Positions 45,710 to 59,370 are shown, counted from the stretch's first letter. The stretch is DNA of 64,000 nt from Pseudoscleropodium purum (GCA_963969395.1 OZ017798.1:20328173-20392172), one strand, 5' to 3'. A program made the numbers and translations. The notes: generated by a model from the letters alone, not told the origin.

Positions 45710-47705
45710 CTAATACTTGTAACGTGACCGATTTAATCTGAAGAAACAACAGCCATCAAATCGATTTTTTCGTCGAGGTTGAGCTTTAGCCATTCGAGCC
45801 GGGCTGCTATTCCATTCTGGAGGTGCCAGACTGCGTATAAGAAAAAAAATCTGTCAGCTTCATTCAATGAAGAAGAGACAAGGCTTTGGAAAGTCACAAG
45901 AAGAGGAGCTCATCTACAGAGTAGGTGAGGGTTAACAAGCAACAGACTGTTGTGCAGCCTCCATCTACGATTTCAAAGAAGGTAAAATTAACACGATCGA
46001 CAAGCAACACATGACATTTACTATATCGAGTTTCTATATTTCAATTTGTGCAAAGTGAACTGGTGGAGACTCAACAAACACCATATAATCTCAAGAGCTC
46101 CATCTAGTTACCTCCTTACATTGGAAAAGCAAAAGACCGGTTGCTTGTTGTGCTGCTGTCAGACCGCAATGACATGCTTCCCGAATATTGAAGTATACTT
46201 GGTCCATTCGATGCCTGTGCACTAGAAATACGTGAAGGGTACATAATCTGTCCCGAGTACGGAAGCGTCATTGCATCCGCCTCTGGGTACGCGAAGCCCT
46301 CGCTGCTCCGCGGTGAATCCGACTCTTCATCCGTCGTCTCACCTGGACTCCCAAATCTGCTCCCCATAACAGGGGGAAGAATTTGTACGATACCAGGGGA
46401 GGGCAACTCTTCAAGCTTGATTGATGCTCCAGAATTTACGTCCTCTCGAACTTTCCCATCACCATCTGTAAAATTAATTTTAATTTTAATACAACATATT
46501 ACTATTGCTCATTAAATCACATGATTTAAAATACAGATGAGTAGATGTAAGGCCTCTGGTCTACAGTATGATAGTAAAGGAAATACCGTCTCCAAGTAAA
46601 TGCAGAAAACAAAAACGAATTAGATATTACCTCGATTCGGGTCCTCTACAACTGGGGCTGGCGGTTTAACCTTTAAACTGTGCTTGTCAGACACACGACG
46701 TACTTCTGATGATAAACCCGAAGTCTCAGGTGACACGTCCAAGTCATCTCCAGGAGCAGCATGCCCAACTTCAGGATTAGGACTTGAGACATGCGACTCG
46801 TGAGATTGAGGCAATCTGCTTCTGCTTAATGCGTTTGAGCTATTTGACGCATACTCAGAAGCTACATCTTCCTTTTTTTCAGAAATCTCCGGGACCCAAA
46901 CATTTCCTCCCTGTCCCTCCCTTTCCAACGGAACCTCGCCATTCACTCGTCCAACTGATTGATCACCACCACTGCCAGGATTCCGAAACTCGGGTTCTTC
47001 AATTGCAAGCTTCCTATTCTCTAACTCGGGATTCCTGCTCTCGATCGCTCTGTTTTGAACACCAGAAGCGGCGACTTGGTTTGCACGCTCTTCCAGACCA
47101 TTCAGTGAACGTTCGGAAGAGGACTCTTTGCTTCTGCTAGAATCGAACGAACTCTGCACCTGTTCGGGAACCCCTATTGAATCACCACTAGAATGTGCAG
47201 CATCCACGGCACTGGGATCGGGAAGAGCCTGCCTCGGTCTAATGTCCTCGTCACCTTTGCTCACAGCTAGCTTTTCTCCCCTATCATCGTCTGGCCCATT
47301 TTGATCCACTGCAGAGACTACCGCAGAAGGCAGCTGATCAGAATTAAATCGAAGAGGCAACCTCCGTAATCTCCTGATAGAAAAAGACGGCAAGTCGCCG
47401 TCTCCATTCTCGTAAATTTGGGAGTCCGGATTTCCATTGCACTTCTGTACGTAGTCCGGCTCCCCAGGTTCAGTATAGCCCCAATCCTGCTTCAAAGGAA
47501 CCCGATTCTCATCCACTTTCTGACCATCCGCGGATCTCAGAGAGGGAAGCGCGTTAGGGTTCTTTCCGTCCTGCGGAACAGGCACCGGAGGGCTTGTAAC
47601 ACCCTGCTCACCAGCAGCATGACTTTTGAAATTGTCTCCAGAGCTCTTCACCTTCTCCCGTCCTAAAGAAACGTCTGTTCCTGCCTCGGCTACGAACGAA
47701 CCCAT
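45710..47705 (-). CDS. gar2-like plant protein with conserved C-terminal motif
   Basis: Three exons: 47705-46631, 46465-46120, 45830-45710; 513 aa, phases close. It is mostly disordered and rich in Ser, Glu, Pro and Asn. The conserved part is at the end: SLRSDSSTTSNRSFAFPI, then PPEWNSSPARMAKAQPRRK and a Cys/Phe tail (GCCFFRLNR). This closely resembles the C-terminus of Arabidopsis At2g03810-type proteins, which databases label gar2-like (...RSFAFP...EWNSSPVRM.KA...CCRF). That label rests on low-complexity similarity to yeast gar2, and no rRNA-processing role is shown by this sequence. The Phe-Ala-Phe-Pro codon run is split by intron 2, which supports the chain. An acceptor (AATGCAG, ending about 47749) just upstream of the ATG suggests an intron in the 5' UTR. 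Confidence 0.75.
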
Positions 47706-48156
47706 TTTCCACAGAATCGACCACAAATTGAAATTTGAAGCACAAGCATTAAATCCTGCATTGAAAAGCAATTTGCGCTACCGAAGTCATTGCCAATCAC
47801 CTCTCAGAAACACTCCACTACCGCGCTTCCCCGAGCCACTCCATTCTTGAAACTAAGAAAGATTATTAAACAGTACCAAAGCTCAAAATCGAAAACTGGA
47901 GGCCGTCGCTAGAGAATAAAGTATCAACTATTGCGGAAACAATCAAACTGCCGGCGGAAACAATCAAAACACCTGTTCCCCAGAATTCCTCAAAAAAAAA
48001 AACGCCCCGAAGAACATTTCCACACCACCAAAGAAGTACCCGAAAAAAAAAAGACCACTCCAAAACTCTACACGAAATTCAACCAAGAACTCCAATCCTG
48101 CCGTTCCATCTCTAAACCTCCGCCCAGCACTTCCGTTTCTTGCCTTTTCAATCCTC

Positions 48157-48165
48157 AAACCCTAG
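48157..48165 (+). promoter_or_regulatory. Telo-box upstream of the gar2-like gene
   Basis: AAACCCTAG, about 450 bp upstream of the start codon at 47705, in a region of balanced composition that probably holds the leader and promoter. Confidence 0.45.
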
Positions 48166-48461
48166 TTTCACTAGACTAAACAGGCCAAGGCACCAAGCGA
48201 ATCGATCAATCCATCATTCCAGTCCTCCAACTCCACGGCCAACGCCGAAGTCATGAGCCCAAGCTTCCACAACAGCCGCTCTGCCATCGCCACGCCAATC
48301 TCATCGAACCAAAAGAAACGATCATAAACTCCGCATGATGCACGAGCTCGAGCTCAAGCTTCTCCTTCCAATCCCTCTGCACAAGGACGCCTTCGAAAAT
48401 TCAAAAAAAAGGGTCAAAAATGATCATTCGAAAAGGGGAGAGAACAAAGGTGGAGAGTGCG

Positions 48462-48483
48462 AACGAACGAGCGAGCGAGCGCA
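48462..48483. repeat. CGAA/CGAG short tandem repeat
   Basis: Repeats of GAAC then GAGC units in the upstream region of the gar2-like gene. (GATG)n follows at 48588-48602. Confidence 0.6.
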
Positions 48484-48599
48484 CCAGCAATCGCAAACTT
48501 CGCCGCGCCGCACTCTCCGTTGCTTGTGCGCGGCCATAGCCGGAGTCCCGCCATAGCCAAGGGAGCTTCGACCTCGACGACGACGAATGGATGGATGGA

Positions 48600-50210
48600 T
48601 GATTTAATTTTGGATGGAATTTGTTAGTCGGTGAAGAAAGGCGGGGACGGGGTCTTGATGAGGTGCAGAGGGGGAGTTATGAGTGGAAGAACCACGGGGT
48701 CATTAGTTTTTTGTTTTGTTTTTTAAATTAAAAAAGGGGTATTACGAGGGGAAGAACAATGGGGTCATTAGGTGTTTTGTTTTTGTTTTATTTTGTTTTT
48801 TTTGTTTTGGGAGGTGTGTGTGTTAAGATGGGGTTATGTTAATTTGTGATTATTTTTGCAGTTGCAGAGCCCCGCGGATGCACAGCTTGCCACCATCAAT
48901 TATGTTTCATAAGTGGTCCTGTTGTTGTGGGTTGTTGTTGTCACTGTTGCCATGCCCAACCCCTGCCCGCATGACAAACTCTGGTGCAAGTCAGATTCCT
49001 AGTTGGGGGTTCAATTGCAGGACAGGCCGAGGAATAAATAGAAAGGGATGAAGAAATGGAACTGAAACTGAAGGGGGGAAATGAATGCGACCGAAAACAA
49101 AAATATAAAAGGGTTGGAATTTACAGTCGTCAGGTACCTGGAAAATATGATCTGCAGTTCACAAGTTGTTGGAATTAGAATGCATTGCAATGAATCTATC
49201 ATGTTTTTGAAGGGAAAAAAAAACTTTTCTTTTTTATAGAAACTAACACTGAAGTAGAAAAGAAAAAGAAAAAAAAGAACAACTTTTTAAATGAGGTTTG
49301 GGGTGATTTAATTTCTTAAAACATAGAATTGAGTCTTGGGATAAAAAATTGGTTATGTGACTTATCACATCTATATCTATACCTTTGGGCAGTACCAAAT
49401 TCGTTGTATGCCATTTTCCACTGTGTCACAAGATCAATTCAGATTCTCATAACCTGCACATAGTTAATAATAATAATCTTAAATATTCAAAAAATTACCC
49501 ACCTCCTTGAACAACAACACCACCACCATTATCACAATATAGGGTGTTTAGAGTAAAAAATTTAGTATAGTCCAAGTAGTAAGATTTTAAATAATGACCT
49601 TTTAAAAGATTCTTTTTAAGTAAAATTTTATTAGAAACAAATATATTTGAAATAAATTTTTACCGAAAATCTCCTAGAAAGTCATCACCTTCAAATCTTA
49701 TTACTAGAACTATACTAAAAAACTTACTTATTATTCCATGTTATAGAAATGAGCACAAAATATTTTTTTGGCAACTCCGTATATATAATATATATTTATA
49801 TATTTATATATATGTGCATATGGATATTGTGTATTGAAACAAGTATTGTATATGTGTACTGATACTTGAATACGTGTATACATCCGGGTATGGTATATGG
49901 TATATACAGATATGACATAACGACCCTATATCCACTCAAAATATTTATCACCGAACCACCACCAAACTCATACCACCTTCAGCCATTATTACCTCAAATT
50001 ATTCACCTTCCCACATTATTATTGTTTCAGGTACGCTGTTGTCACAAAAACAATGAGGTCATGGTTTCAAAAAATTTAAAATTTAAACAATGAGGTCATA
50101 GGAAAGGGTGCTTAATCATTTTTATATCCCTTTTAACAGCTATTCCAATGATTTTTATTTTTTAATTCATTTTTAATTGGTGGAAAATGGAGAAAAACGC
50201 AACTTGATTT
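48600..50210. other. Spacer, no gene seen
   Basis: T-rich and A-rich low-complexity DNA, with an AT microsatellite at about 49784-49812. Open frames are short and without motifs. Confidence 0.5.
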
Positions 50211-50533
50211 ATAATAAGGTAGTCTGCCCTTAAAGCAACGTCTGTTTTAAGAGCTGATCGTGTGTCTGGGGAAGCTAAATTGCTTGAAACAATTTTCTGT
50301 AAATTTTTGTAGGAAGAAAATACGATGGGATTGGCATCAAATCCAAGTTGTTTCATATTTGTTGGACCTTTGAGGAATAAGTTATGAATATTTGAAGTTG
50401 AAATGCAATGGTCACTAAAAGTGCCCCCCTTGTGAAATGTACTCTATGGGTACATTGAAGAAAGCAAAATGTACCTATCTGGTAGTAGTTGCTTTTAGAG
50501 TAGGACTTCTTTTAGAGCACCCTACCTTATTAT
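50211..50533. mobile_element. MITE-like repeat D, copy 1
   Basis: About 323 bp with inverted ends ATAATAAGGTAG on the left and CTACCTTATTAT on the right. It is homologous throughout to 58118-58434 (shared GAAGCTAAA, CTTGAAACAAT, TGGTCACTAAAAG, ACATTGAAGAAAG, AATGTACCT). Non-coding. Confidence 0.72.
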
Positions 50534-53329
50534 GGTCACTTAGTTTTTCATTGAATGGTGGAGCAAGCATCGGCCTTTAGAAAGGCAATTTTATATTGAT
50601 ATTTGAAATAACAAAGGAAATGATGGGTAAGAAGACTTTCATGACAAACTAAACTAAGGTAATTACACCTATTTGTGATCCCTTTCTAAAACCAATTTCT
50701 ACAAATTCTTATCAAAAAATTTACATCTCTTGTTCATGAGAGCCTAGATTTTCATATGCACATGCCTACTTTCAAAGCAAAATTCCTAGTTTTCTTCATG
50801 TGGTGTTGAAAAAATGTTTAAGATGAGGAAATCTAGTATACCCATTTTACTTTCTACAAAATCCAATAAGAAATTAGGCACTCTCATAATATGAACAATT
50901 CTCACATGTTTATTTGGACACATTTAATAAGTATAGTTACCTAAACTGTGAATCTTTTCATGGCCGTTTCCTTGGTCCACCAAAACACATAGTTTCAACT
51001 AGTATGACATCTCTTCTCCACCTTTGTAAAATTCACTTAAGTCATATTCCAAGCCAATTTCCTATATTGACACTCACTACACTAATTTATCCTCTTAGTA
51101 TCTATGACACTAAATTTTCCAAACTTACACTATTTGTAAAAAAATCTTAATTAGTGCTATCTAAAACATGACTCCATAATAATTGTCCTAGTTTCACCAA
51201 TTTTTTTCTTACGGACACTAATTTTGCTACCTTTACTAACAAGATCAAACAACCACAATAATGAGAAATTTCAACCTAAGGTGAGCACCTCCAAATGTGT
51301 CATAGACTTAGAAACCCTCATCATCACTCTAGGTGCATCTCCAAAATCAATATCATGTCCCTATATGGAAGAAACAATTTCAAAACCTCTCCCAAAAAAT
51401 CTTTGACAATCCTTCATAACTTTTGCTTACCATATCCAAATGCCCCATTCTTTGGTGCATTGGAACTTCACCGCCTTCTAATTGCCACCAAGAGAAACAT
51501 GAAAATTTTACTAGTTTAATAATAGTAACTAGGCAAGTTAAAAAAAGAAAGGGCAGTTTGGAGAGTGCCTACTAGTTTTGGCTTTTCCAATTTTTACAAA
51601 GTGCCAAAGTGGTGATACAAGATGTTGCAATGGCACTCCAAATTTCAACATTCATCCACATTGGCACATATCACATGTCCGTAATTCTATTTTCATCCAC
51701 AATCTAGCAATTTCATCTAAGATTTGTTTTTCATTTGAATTTTTGGGGCAAAAAACTTCGCAGTTTGTTTCCCAATTTTCATAGCCCAATTTTTTTTCCA
51801 CTATTTCGCCCCCGCAAAAACCCTGGTGCCCACCTTAGAATAAAAATTTGTCTGATTCAGGGTCACTTATCATTCATCATTTTTTCCCCCACAAAACTCT
51901 GAATAGAAACCGTGGTTCTGTGTCCGTCCTTACCCTTTTGTCATATTCATAACAAGAGAACTCTAATAAGTTAATAGATTGCCGGGTCCATCTGGTTGTT
52001 GCAAAGGACACTGCAAGTAGTTAAGTTATATATTTTGTCTCTGCTGTCTTTTATGAAATGCCATGTTCACTGCAGAGATGACAAAACAAAAACAAAAAAG
52101 CAGTCGTAACCATTTGCCAGTTTTCAAATTTTTTTAGCTAACTTCTATGTTCAAACTAACTCATAAGTTATATCTCGGACGGGCTCTCGGGGATCACCGA
52201 TGAGAGTTAACTTAGAAATTGATCAAAAAAAAACTGGATGATTTGGAGCTCAGAAATTGGGTTGAATCTAATCTTAAAATCAATCTTTGAATGCACACTG
52301 ACCTAAGCCATGAGGACGCCAAATATAAGTTACTAAGGATACAATTTTTAAGTGAAGGGAATTCATCCATAAAGGACAGACAATCATCCACAGAGTGGAT
52401 GTCAATTGGAGATCCAGCCAGGTCTCTATGAAGATTTTGCCAATAGATCTTTCTGAGGTTTGGACACACAAGGTACAGACATGTAGGTAGTACCCCTTTT
52501 GCGAGAATTAAAAAAAAAGAATTTTGTCAATGGGATGCCCAAAAATCAGAAGTTATGTGGGCTCGTGTTTGGGGAATAAAGAGAATATTTGTTATATGTT
52601 TAAAATTTGGCACATATGTAACTAATAATAATTGAGACCAATGAGACACAAGTGTCTCTTTTGAGCTCATTGTCATTGTGACCAACTGTCACAATGAGCT
52701 CAAGATTTGGTTTCCTTTTTTTAATTTTGTTTCCGTAATTTACCTCCCCCAATCAGAGATGATATAAATTAAATTTTATTTAGTCCCCTCCCCCCACCTC
52801 ACCTCCCCCAATCAAAAATAATTTAAATTAGATTTTATTTAGTTTATTAACTGTCCAATTTTGTTTCTCTCTTTTCAACTCATTGTGATGTATTGTGTAA
52901 TTGTTACCAAAAGAAATATGTTTTGGTGTAGAAATCTTAGTCCAAGGAGAGTGAATGTCAATTGACCTTGCAATAGTGTTGGAAAAAAACAACTTTTAGC
53001 ATCAAACTCTATAATCTTGCAATCTCTATGGTTAAAGTGCTTGGAAAGAATTCTACACATTCCCATGGTAGTTTACTAGTATAAGAAAATAATTCTAAAG
53101 GCAAATGCCAAAAACCATGGGAAATTATTTTTTCAAAAGACCAAATAATTATATGGTAAAAAAACAATGGAATTTTTATATGTTTTTAGCATCTATCGAA
53201 CCTTATTTTTCTGAAAAATATAAATATTCAAGAAAGAGGTGCTAACCCTATCCTAGACTTATTGCTTTTTCATCATGTCCTAGAAAATGTCAGATTTTTA
53301 ATAATTTATGCCCAAAATATACTATGAAT
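50534..53329. other. Spacer, no gene seen
   Basis: AT-rich, with short open frames lacking known motifs. A small duplicated segment with TCACCTCCCCCAATCA occurs near 52741-52815. I see no supported gene. Confidence 0.5.
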
Positions 53330-54230
53330 CTCTAGAAAATAGGGAATTTGGATAGGCTTGTATGATCTCAACTTCTGGCTTGATTTTCTAAGGTCTTTTT
53401 TCAAGATAGAAAAATAGATTAGCTTCCTAGGAATATAATTTTATTTAAGTATGTACTTGAGAGCAAAAGCTATACAACAAAATCTAAAGAATTAAGGTCA
53501 ATTAGTACAAAAAAACTTTAAATTAACTTCTTCTTTTCTCTCTCTATTTGAAAATTTATGAATAATTTTATTTGAATAAGTGGTAAGAAAGTTATGGAAC
53601 ATTTTGTTTTGCAATTATTTAGAACATCTTTGAAGGAAAATAGGTATATGCTTTATTTTTATCTCTATTTTTACAATTTTATTGAAAAAAAGGTTTACAA
53701 GATTTAATTTGCTTGTTAGAATAATTTCACTGTTGGAATCTATGTATTTCAATCCCACCTTTAGTTAGAACCATTAACAATTTAGTTTTTCTTTCTATTT
53801 CTAACCTACTTCTATTGAATAATTTTTTAAAGGATGAAAATCATGGTTTCTTTTCTTAGCTAGATTCTTTTTTCAAGACCCTCAACTCAATTCTTCAAGA
53901 GAAAAAAGAACCAAAATTAAAATCTTTAGAGCAAAATATTAAAATTATGAAGACTCGAAGTCTTATAATCTAATGTAATAATGTCCCCCTCAAAGGGGTA
54001 CTACATGTTACTATGCTTCACTTCAAGTTCTAGTATTTTACAATCTACTTTGTTAAAATTTGCAAAATATTTACCACAATTTCATATACAAGTTTTGAAT
54101 AATAATCTATGGTTTAGTACCCAAAATTTTCATTTTTCTATTCTCTTGATTTGATTCTTGATTTTTGAATGTTTTTTGACAAAAAAAGGGCCTTAGAAGT
54201 TTATGGATTTTAACTCCTAAAGAACCAACT
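53330..54230. repeat. Dispersed repeat G, copy 1
   Basis: About 0.9 kb that resembles 58490-59370 in order: CTAGGAATATA, GAGCAAAAG, TTTCAATCCCA, CAATTTAGTTTTTC, then GGCCTTAGAA against GGACCTTAGAA. Diverged copies; ends unclear; no open frame. Confidence 0.5.
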
Positions 54231-56105
54231 CCATTTGTATATGGTCAAATAACTCATTTGGGAATTCAAATTTATCTCTTCAGTTGTATTCTTTATTTAA
54301 AATGTTTATCATATGAAATTACTTGTTGTGTGCCACATGAATGCGGAATATCTTTGTTAGTTTTTTAAAAATTGACATTATTTTTGTATATATATATTTG
54401 TGTGTGTGTATGAATTGGTATGTATGACAAGAACAAATCGACTTCATTTAAATTCATCTTCCAAGTACTAGTTACAATAAAGAATAGATTGTGGTCATTT
54501 TTCTTTGTTTTATGTGCACCCAATATCATGAAGTCAAATGGCCATTGCCAAGATAATTTTAGACTTTATATACCAATTTATTGATATTTTTTGATGATTG
54601 TCTTTGAAAAAAATATTTTGTATACAAATCAAACTAGATGTTTGTAATGATTAACCATATAGCACTCTGACATCCAATTTTGGGACAAAGAACAAATTGA
54701 AATTCAATTTTCTTTTTCATTATTTCTTGGATGAAAATCATCTAATTTGTGGAGATACTTTATCAAGCTTTTGTCCTATCCATTGGTTGGATTTGGTGAT
54801 ACTAGAGTTCATATTTTTTTTAAATTACAAATGTGAAAGTGTGTCAAGCCAAAGATTGCATTGATTTTAGTTCAAAATTGGATTTGCTAAAATGAGGTCT
54901 TAGATTAAAAGAATCTAATTTTTTTTTAAAACACTATATCAATAGAACCTAATTTCAAATCCATTCCAACAAGTTTTACTCAAAAAATGATAATATTTTG
55001 CTTGTAATTGAATTTAGAAGGAATTTTGAAGTTTCCCTTTCAAAATTTATAAGAGAACATTGGTGATAACACTAGTGAATCCAATTATTTGGATGGAATC
55101 TAAAACTCAAAATCTACATTTTTTATTTGTATGTCCATTCCAAAATATTCTTTCAAATAGCACTTTATAACAATTTTTTTCAAATTGTCTATTTAAAAAA
55201 AGGATTGGGACATTTTAGGGATTAATTGTGGATATAAATGAGAATACAGATGAAAATAACCTTTGCTTGAACAATCAAAAGATATGACTAATTTCTATTT
55301 TATTCGAGTTACACAAAACATTAGTATGGGGACTTGGAGCTTCGTAGCATAAAGACCAAACTTTCATGAGTCCTATGTGCCTAAAATGTGTCAAGAAGTA
55401 AATAAGAACAATTTATTGAACACTATTGGCTAGAAATCAAAGGTAGGTAACATGATTGTGTGCAAAATGAACACTTAAGGGGAATTTTATTTGGTTTTTT
55501 TTTTTCATAGTTTAGAAAAGAAATAGTAGAGACTTAATGGTCCGACTATGTTTCTATTTTGGCTTATTTCAACATTTGAAATCCTAATTTTCCAATGCTT
55601 AAACATTCGAAACATTTGTCATATAGCTATTTTTTTAAATCAAAACTTGAGACTTAAAATTAGTGTATAGCTTTGTAAGTCATGCTTTTACTTTCTTTCA
55701 ATCATACCAATGTGCCTTGTGCCATTTCTACAATCAAAATAAAAGTCAAAGTAATTTTCTAACTTTCTAATTCATAAAAACTTCAAAATTCAATATCTTT
55801 CACACCTTATGACTAAATGCCACAAAACAAAGTCCACACACACCTCTTTGTTATGTTATTTTCAGTGGCCTCAAAAATATAACCAGAGGAGACAAAGTCT
55901 AGGAGGTCTTACCATACAAAACAAACAAAAAGCTTCATTTAAAGTATAGATTTTGAAAACAAAGATGAACTTAGAATCTAAAACATAGTGCAAAACCACC
56001 CAAACCCAAACGAATAATGCAATGAACCAATGAAGCATTGCACAATTTTGAATTTGACAATAAATCTAGTGCAATCTCAAAGAGAACAACTTGAATGACA
56101 TGACA
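54231..56105. other. Spacer, no gene seen
   Basis: AT-rich and gene-free. ATTTTAGGGATTAA at 55212-55225 resembles the right end of the TTAA-flanked elements, but I could not find a matching left end. Confidence 0.45.
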
Positions 56106-57230
56106 CTAAATCCAACCTACGAAATGGGTCCAAGAGGGTAATTTGGAGGTTCTCTTGGGATAAAAGTAAAAAAATCCCACTGGTTATTTGTTGTATTTAG
56201 GATATGTTCCAAACATCTTTAACCCCTAAAGATCTAGGCATCCAAAAAGTGAATGCACCTTGGTCAACCTAGATTGCAACTTTCAAAATAATTATTTTTG
56301 GAATTTGATTTCAACTAGAAAAATGAAGCTTGATAAGTTTTGTTCCTACTCCATTTAATTTTTTTGAAAAATGTCAAAAATTGAAAGAGTTATTGCAATT
56401 GAAAGCTTCATATGTTAAATTCCAAATAACACGATATGGTGAGTTTTTCATTCATATTTTATATTCTTAAAATGAATTTTAAGTTTAAATTATAAAATTA
56501 TATTTCTCATTATAATCTTCATTTATGGAAAAAAAATTACAGATTATTTTCATATATTATATAATTGATATAATTTTATTTTCACCTTAAGCTTTAAAAA
56601 ATTGCAATGATTTGATTTTCCATTCAAATTACTGAAAAAATACAAAATGAATAAAAAAGTTGTTTTTCCACTAGCGAAAAATATCAAAATTTTATATATC
56701 AATTAAAAAAAAGGATTAATTTGGTTTAATAATCAAATTTGACATCAATGTCTTTGTTGTAGCTGTTTTGGATGTAAAAAATAAAAGAATCAATTGAAAA
56801 ATTTTCACAGTAATTTTCATTGCTACTTGTCACTTTCAAGAAAATTTCAAATAATTTGGATTGTTTTTGCTCTTTTCACTCATTTTATATTCAATTTTTG
56901 CAACAAAAATGATAACAATTATAAATTTTCATGAAACAAACTGAAATTTCTCATAATGATTTAGAATTCAAAGTTTCAAGTAATAAAAATACAAGATTGT
57001 TGTTTGAACATAATTTAAAAGGCTAAATTTAGCTCAAATAGGAAGTTTGATCATTTCACAATGAATTAAGTCATTTAAGGGTTAAGTTAATTTGGAGTCC
57101 TTGGTTTCAAATATGAATTCAAAATTGAAAAAAAAAAAATTATGTGAAATTTTTTTTTAAATTCATGCTTTCTCCCCCGAGATAAATCCAACCTACCAGG
57201 CCTACTTCATGGGTTGGGTTTAATGTTGTG
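56106..57230. repeat. Repeat H, copy 1, split by element B2
   Basis: The left part (56106-56222) and right part (57082-57230) match, in order, the continuous copy at 57275-57535. Shared landmarks are GGTAATTT, GGTTCTC, GGGATAAA, TATGTTC on the left of the insertion and CTTGG, ATGAATTCAAAATT on the right. The insertion is 56223-57081. Confidence 0.65.
56223..57081. mobile_element. TTAA-flanked element, copy B2 (nested)
   Basis: 859 bp between TTAA at 56219-56222 and 57082-57085. The left end is CCCCTAAAGATC and the right end TCATTTAAGGG. It is homologous to B1 (37330-38162). It interrupts repeat H; at the matching site the intact copy has a single CTAG where this one has TTAA on both sides. 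Non-coding. Confidence 0.75.
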
Positions 57231-57274
57231 CATTTGAATGTAAGTTTACAAAATGAAAAAAGTTGGCAAGATGT

Positions 57275-57535
57275 TAAATCTTCCATTCGAAGTGGCCCAA
57301 CAAGGTAATTTTTGGGTTCTCCGGGGATAAATTAAGAAAAAAAAGTCCCCTATTTTGAGTTGTGTTTAGGGTATGTTCTAGACCTTCCCTAGCTAACTTG
57401 GGGTCTGTGATTGCAAACATGAATTCAAAATTTGAAAAAAAAAATTCAGTGAGAAATAAAAAGTTTTAGCATTTTCTCCAGGGATAAATACAGGCTGCTG
57501 GGTCCACTTCAAATGGAGGATTTAAAGTTGGGTCC
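57275..57535. repeat. Repeat H, copy 2, uninterrupted
   Basis: The intact counterpart of 56106-57230, lying next to it in the same direction. Its insertion-equivalent point is within TCCCTAGCTAACTTGGGG near 57390. Confidence 0.6.
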
Positions 57536-58117
57536 CGAGAAAAGACAAAGGATTAATTTGCCAACACAAAAATTCTAGAATCAATATGCTTAAGACAGAG
57601 ATGTGAAGCTCCAATCTAGGAAAAGTGGAGTTCCATTTCCCCCGGCCGGCCTCAAGTACAAATCTGGCTTGAAATTTGTCAAGTTGGTATTGAAGCATGT
57701 GCTTATGATGTGATACAAAACACGGTCTCCTTACAGTCACGATTTTAGCCCTCCCTTGTCCCAATCTTGGTCCACTACAATCTTACAATTTCCATGGAAT
57801 TGCGTACTCGTGTCCGAGTATTGGGTTTTGCACTCTCACTACGCAATGGAAATTCAATTGACAACATTCATTATCACCCTAAAATCAATACTTCACTCCT
57901 TTACTCTAGAAGGATGGGTTTGGTTACTGTGGAAATCACTTATGTTTGGTACCTTAAAAAAATCTAAGAAAATTCATTGGAGGTGAAACTATTGTGCAAG
58001 ATCGTCTCTTTTCACCAAAAAATTTGGTCTAAAAATAGGAAGATTCAGTTCTTTGTCTTCCATCAGACACTTGATGTTTGTTTTGTCCTCTTAGGGCCAA
58101 CTGATCTAGCAAAACTT

Positions 58118-58434
58118 TATTTAAGGTAGTGAGCTATTAAAGCAACCTTTTAAGAGTTGATTGCATTTTGGAGGAAGCTAAACTCCTTGAAACAATCTTC
58201 AGTAGATTTTTTAAGGAAGAAAAATGGAATTGTCATCTAATGCAAGTTGTTTTGTATTTTTTGGACCTTCTTGGAATTAGTTATAAATTTTTGAAGTTGA
58301 AAACTAGTGGTCACTAAAAGCAACCCCTTCTTGAAATGTACACTTTTAGTACATTGAAGAAAGAAAAATGTACCTGTGTATTAGAGGTTGCTTGTAGAGA
58401 GACAGGCTGCATTTAGAGCATCCTACCTTATTAT
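58118..58434. mobile_element. MITE-like repeat D, copy 2
   Basis: About 317 bp. The left end is TATTTAAGGTAG and the right end CTACCTTATTAT; homologous throughout to 50211-50533. Non-coding. Confidence 0.7.
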
Positions 58435-58489
58435 AGCAAGTGCACAGTGTCACAACATCTTCATCTTTAACCCCTAATGTTTCTAAGGG

Positions 58490-59370
58490 GTATCTTGAAG
58501 GATTGGACAAGTACCTACAATTTTAAATTTTTCCAAGATTTTTGGAATTCTTTTTTAAGATAAAAATATTGATTAACTTACTAGGAATATAGTTTTTATT
58601 TCAATCTATCCTTGGGAGCAAAAGTTATACCACAATAAGTTCCAAATAGGCAAGGTCAAATAGCAATTTTTTTTTTTAATTAATTCTTTATAGATTATAC
58701 TTTTTCTATTTACAAAGATTTGATTCATTCCATTTAGATAAGTAAATAATATGAAAGCTATAAAGCTTCTTAGTTTATAGACAATCTTAACAATTTATTG
58801 AGAAAATAAGGTATTGAATTCATTTTTTTAACTCAATTTCAATTTTTTTTTAAAATTAAAAATTTCACATGGTTTAATTTGATTTTTGAAACAATCACAC
58901 CATCAAGACTAGTATGTTTCAATCCCATCTTAGAACTATCAACAATTTAGTTTTTTCTTCTATCTTATACTTGCTTCAATTTAACAATTTTTTAACAAAT
59001 CAAAATTATAGAGAATTTTTTTGAATTTTTTTCCTAAATCTACACTCAATTATTCAACAAGAAAAATAAATTATTTCATGATTTGTAACACAAAGTTTTT
59101 TATTAAAAAGATTCAAAGCTTTATAATCTAGTAAGGCTAGAAGCAAAAAAAAGCTTGTTTCCTTTATTCTATACGCTTATATCTTGTAATTAATACATTC
59201 ACAATTTTTTAAATTTTCTTATAAATTTTCGTATATAAATATAATGCAAGATCCTATGGTTGGATATGCAATAAATTAAATTAAATTTTTGTTGTTTGCA
59301 TTGAAAATGGCAATTTTGAGTGTTTTTTGATATGAAAAGGACCTTAGAACCTTATCATAATCACATTCAA
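58490..59370. repeat. Dispersed repeat G, copy 2
   Basis: A diverged partner of 53330-54230, in the same direction. TTAA followed by CCCCTAATG at 58467-58479 could be a left end of the TTAA-flanked kind, but no right end was found. Confidence 0.5.

Noticed and set aside
46784..47140. Long plus-strand frame (118 aa) over the gar2-like gene
   Set aside because: It is a shadow of exon 1 of the minus-strand gene, with no motif of its own.
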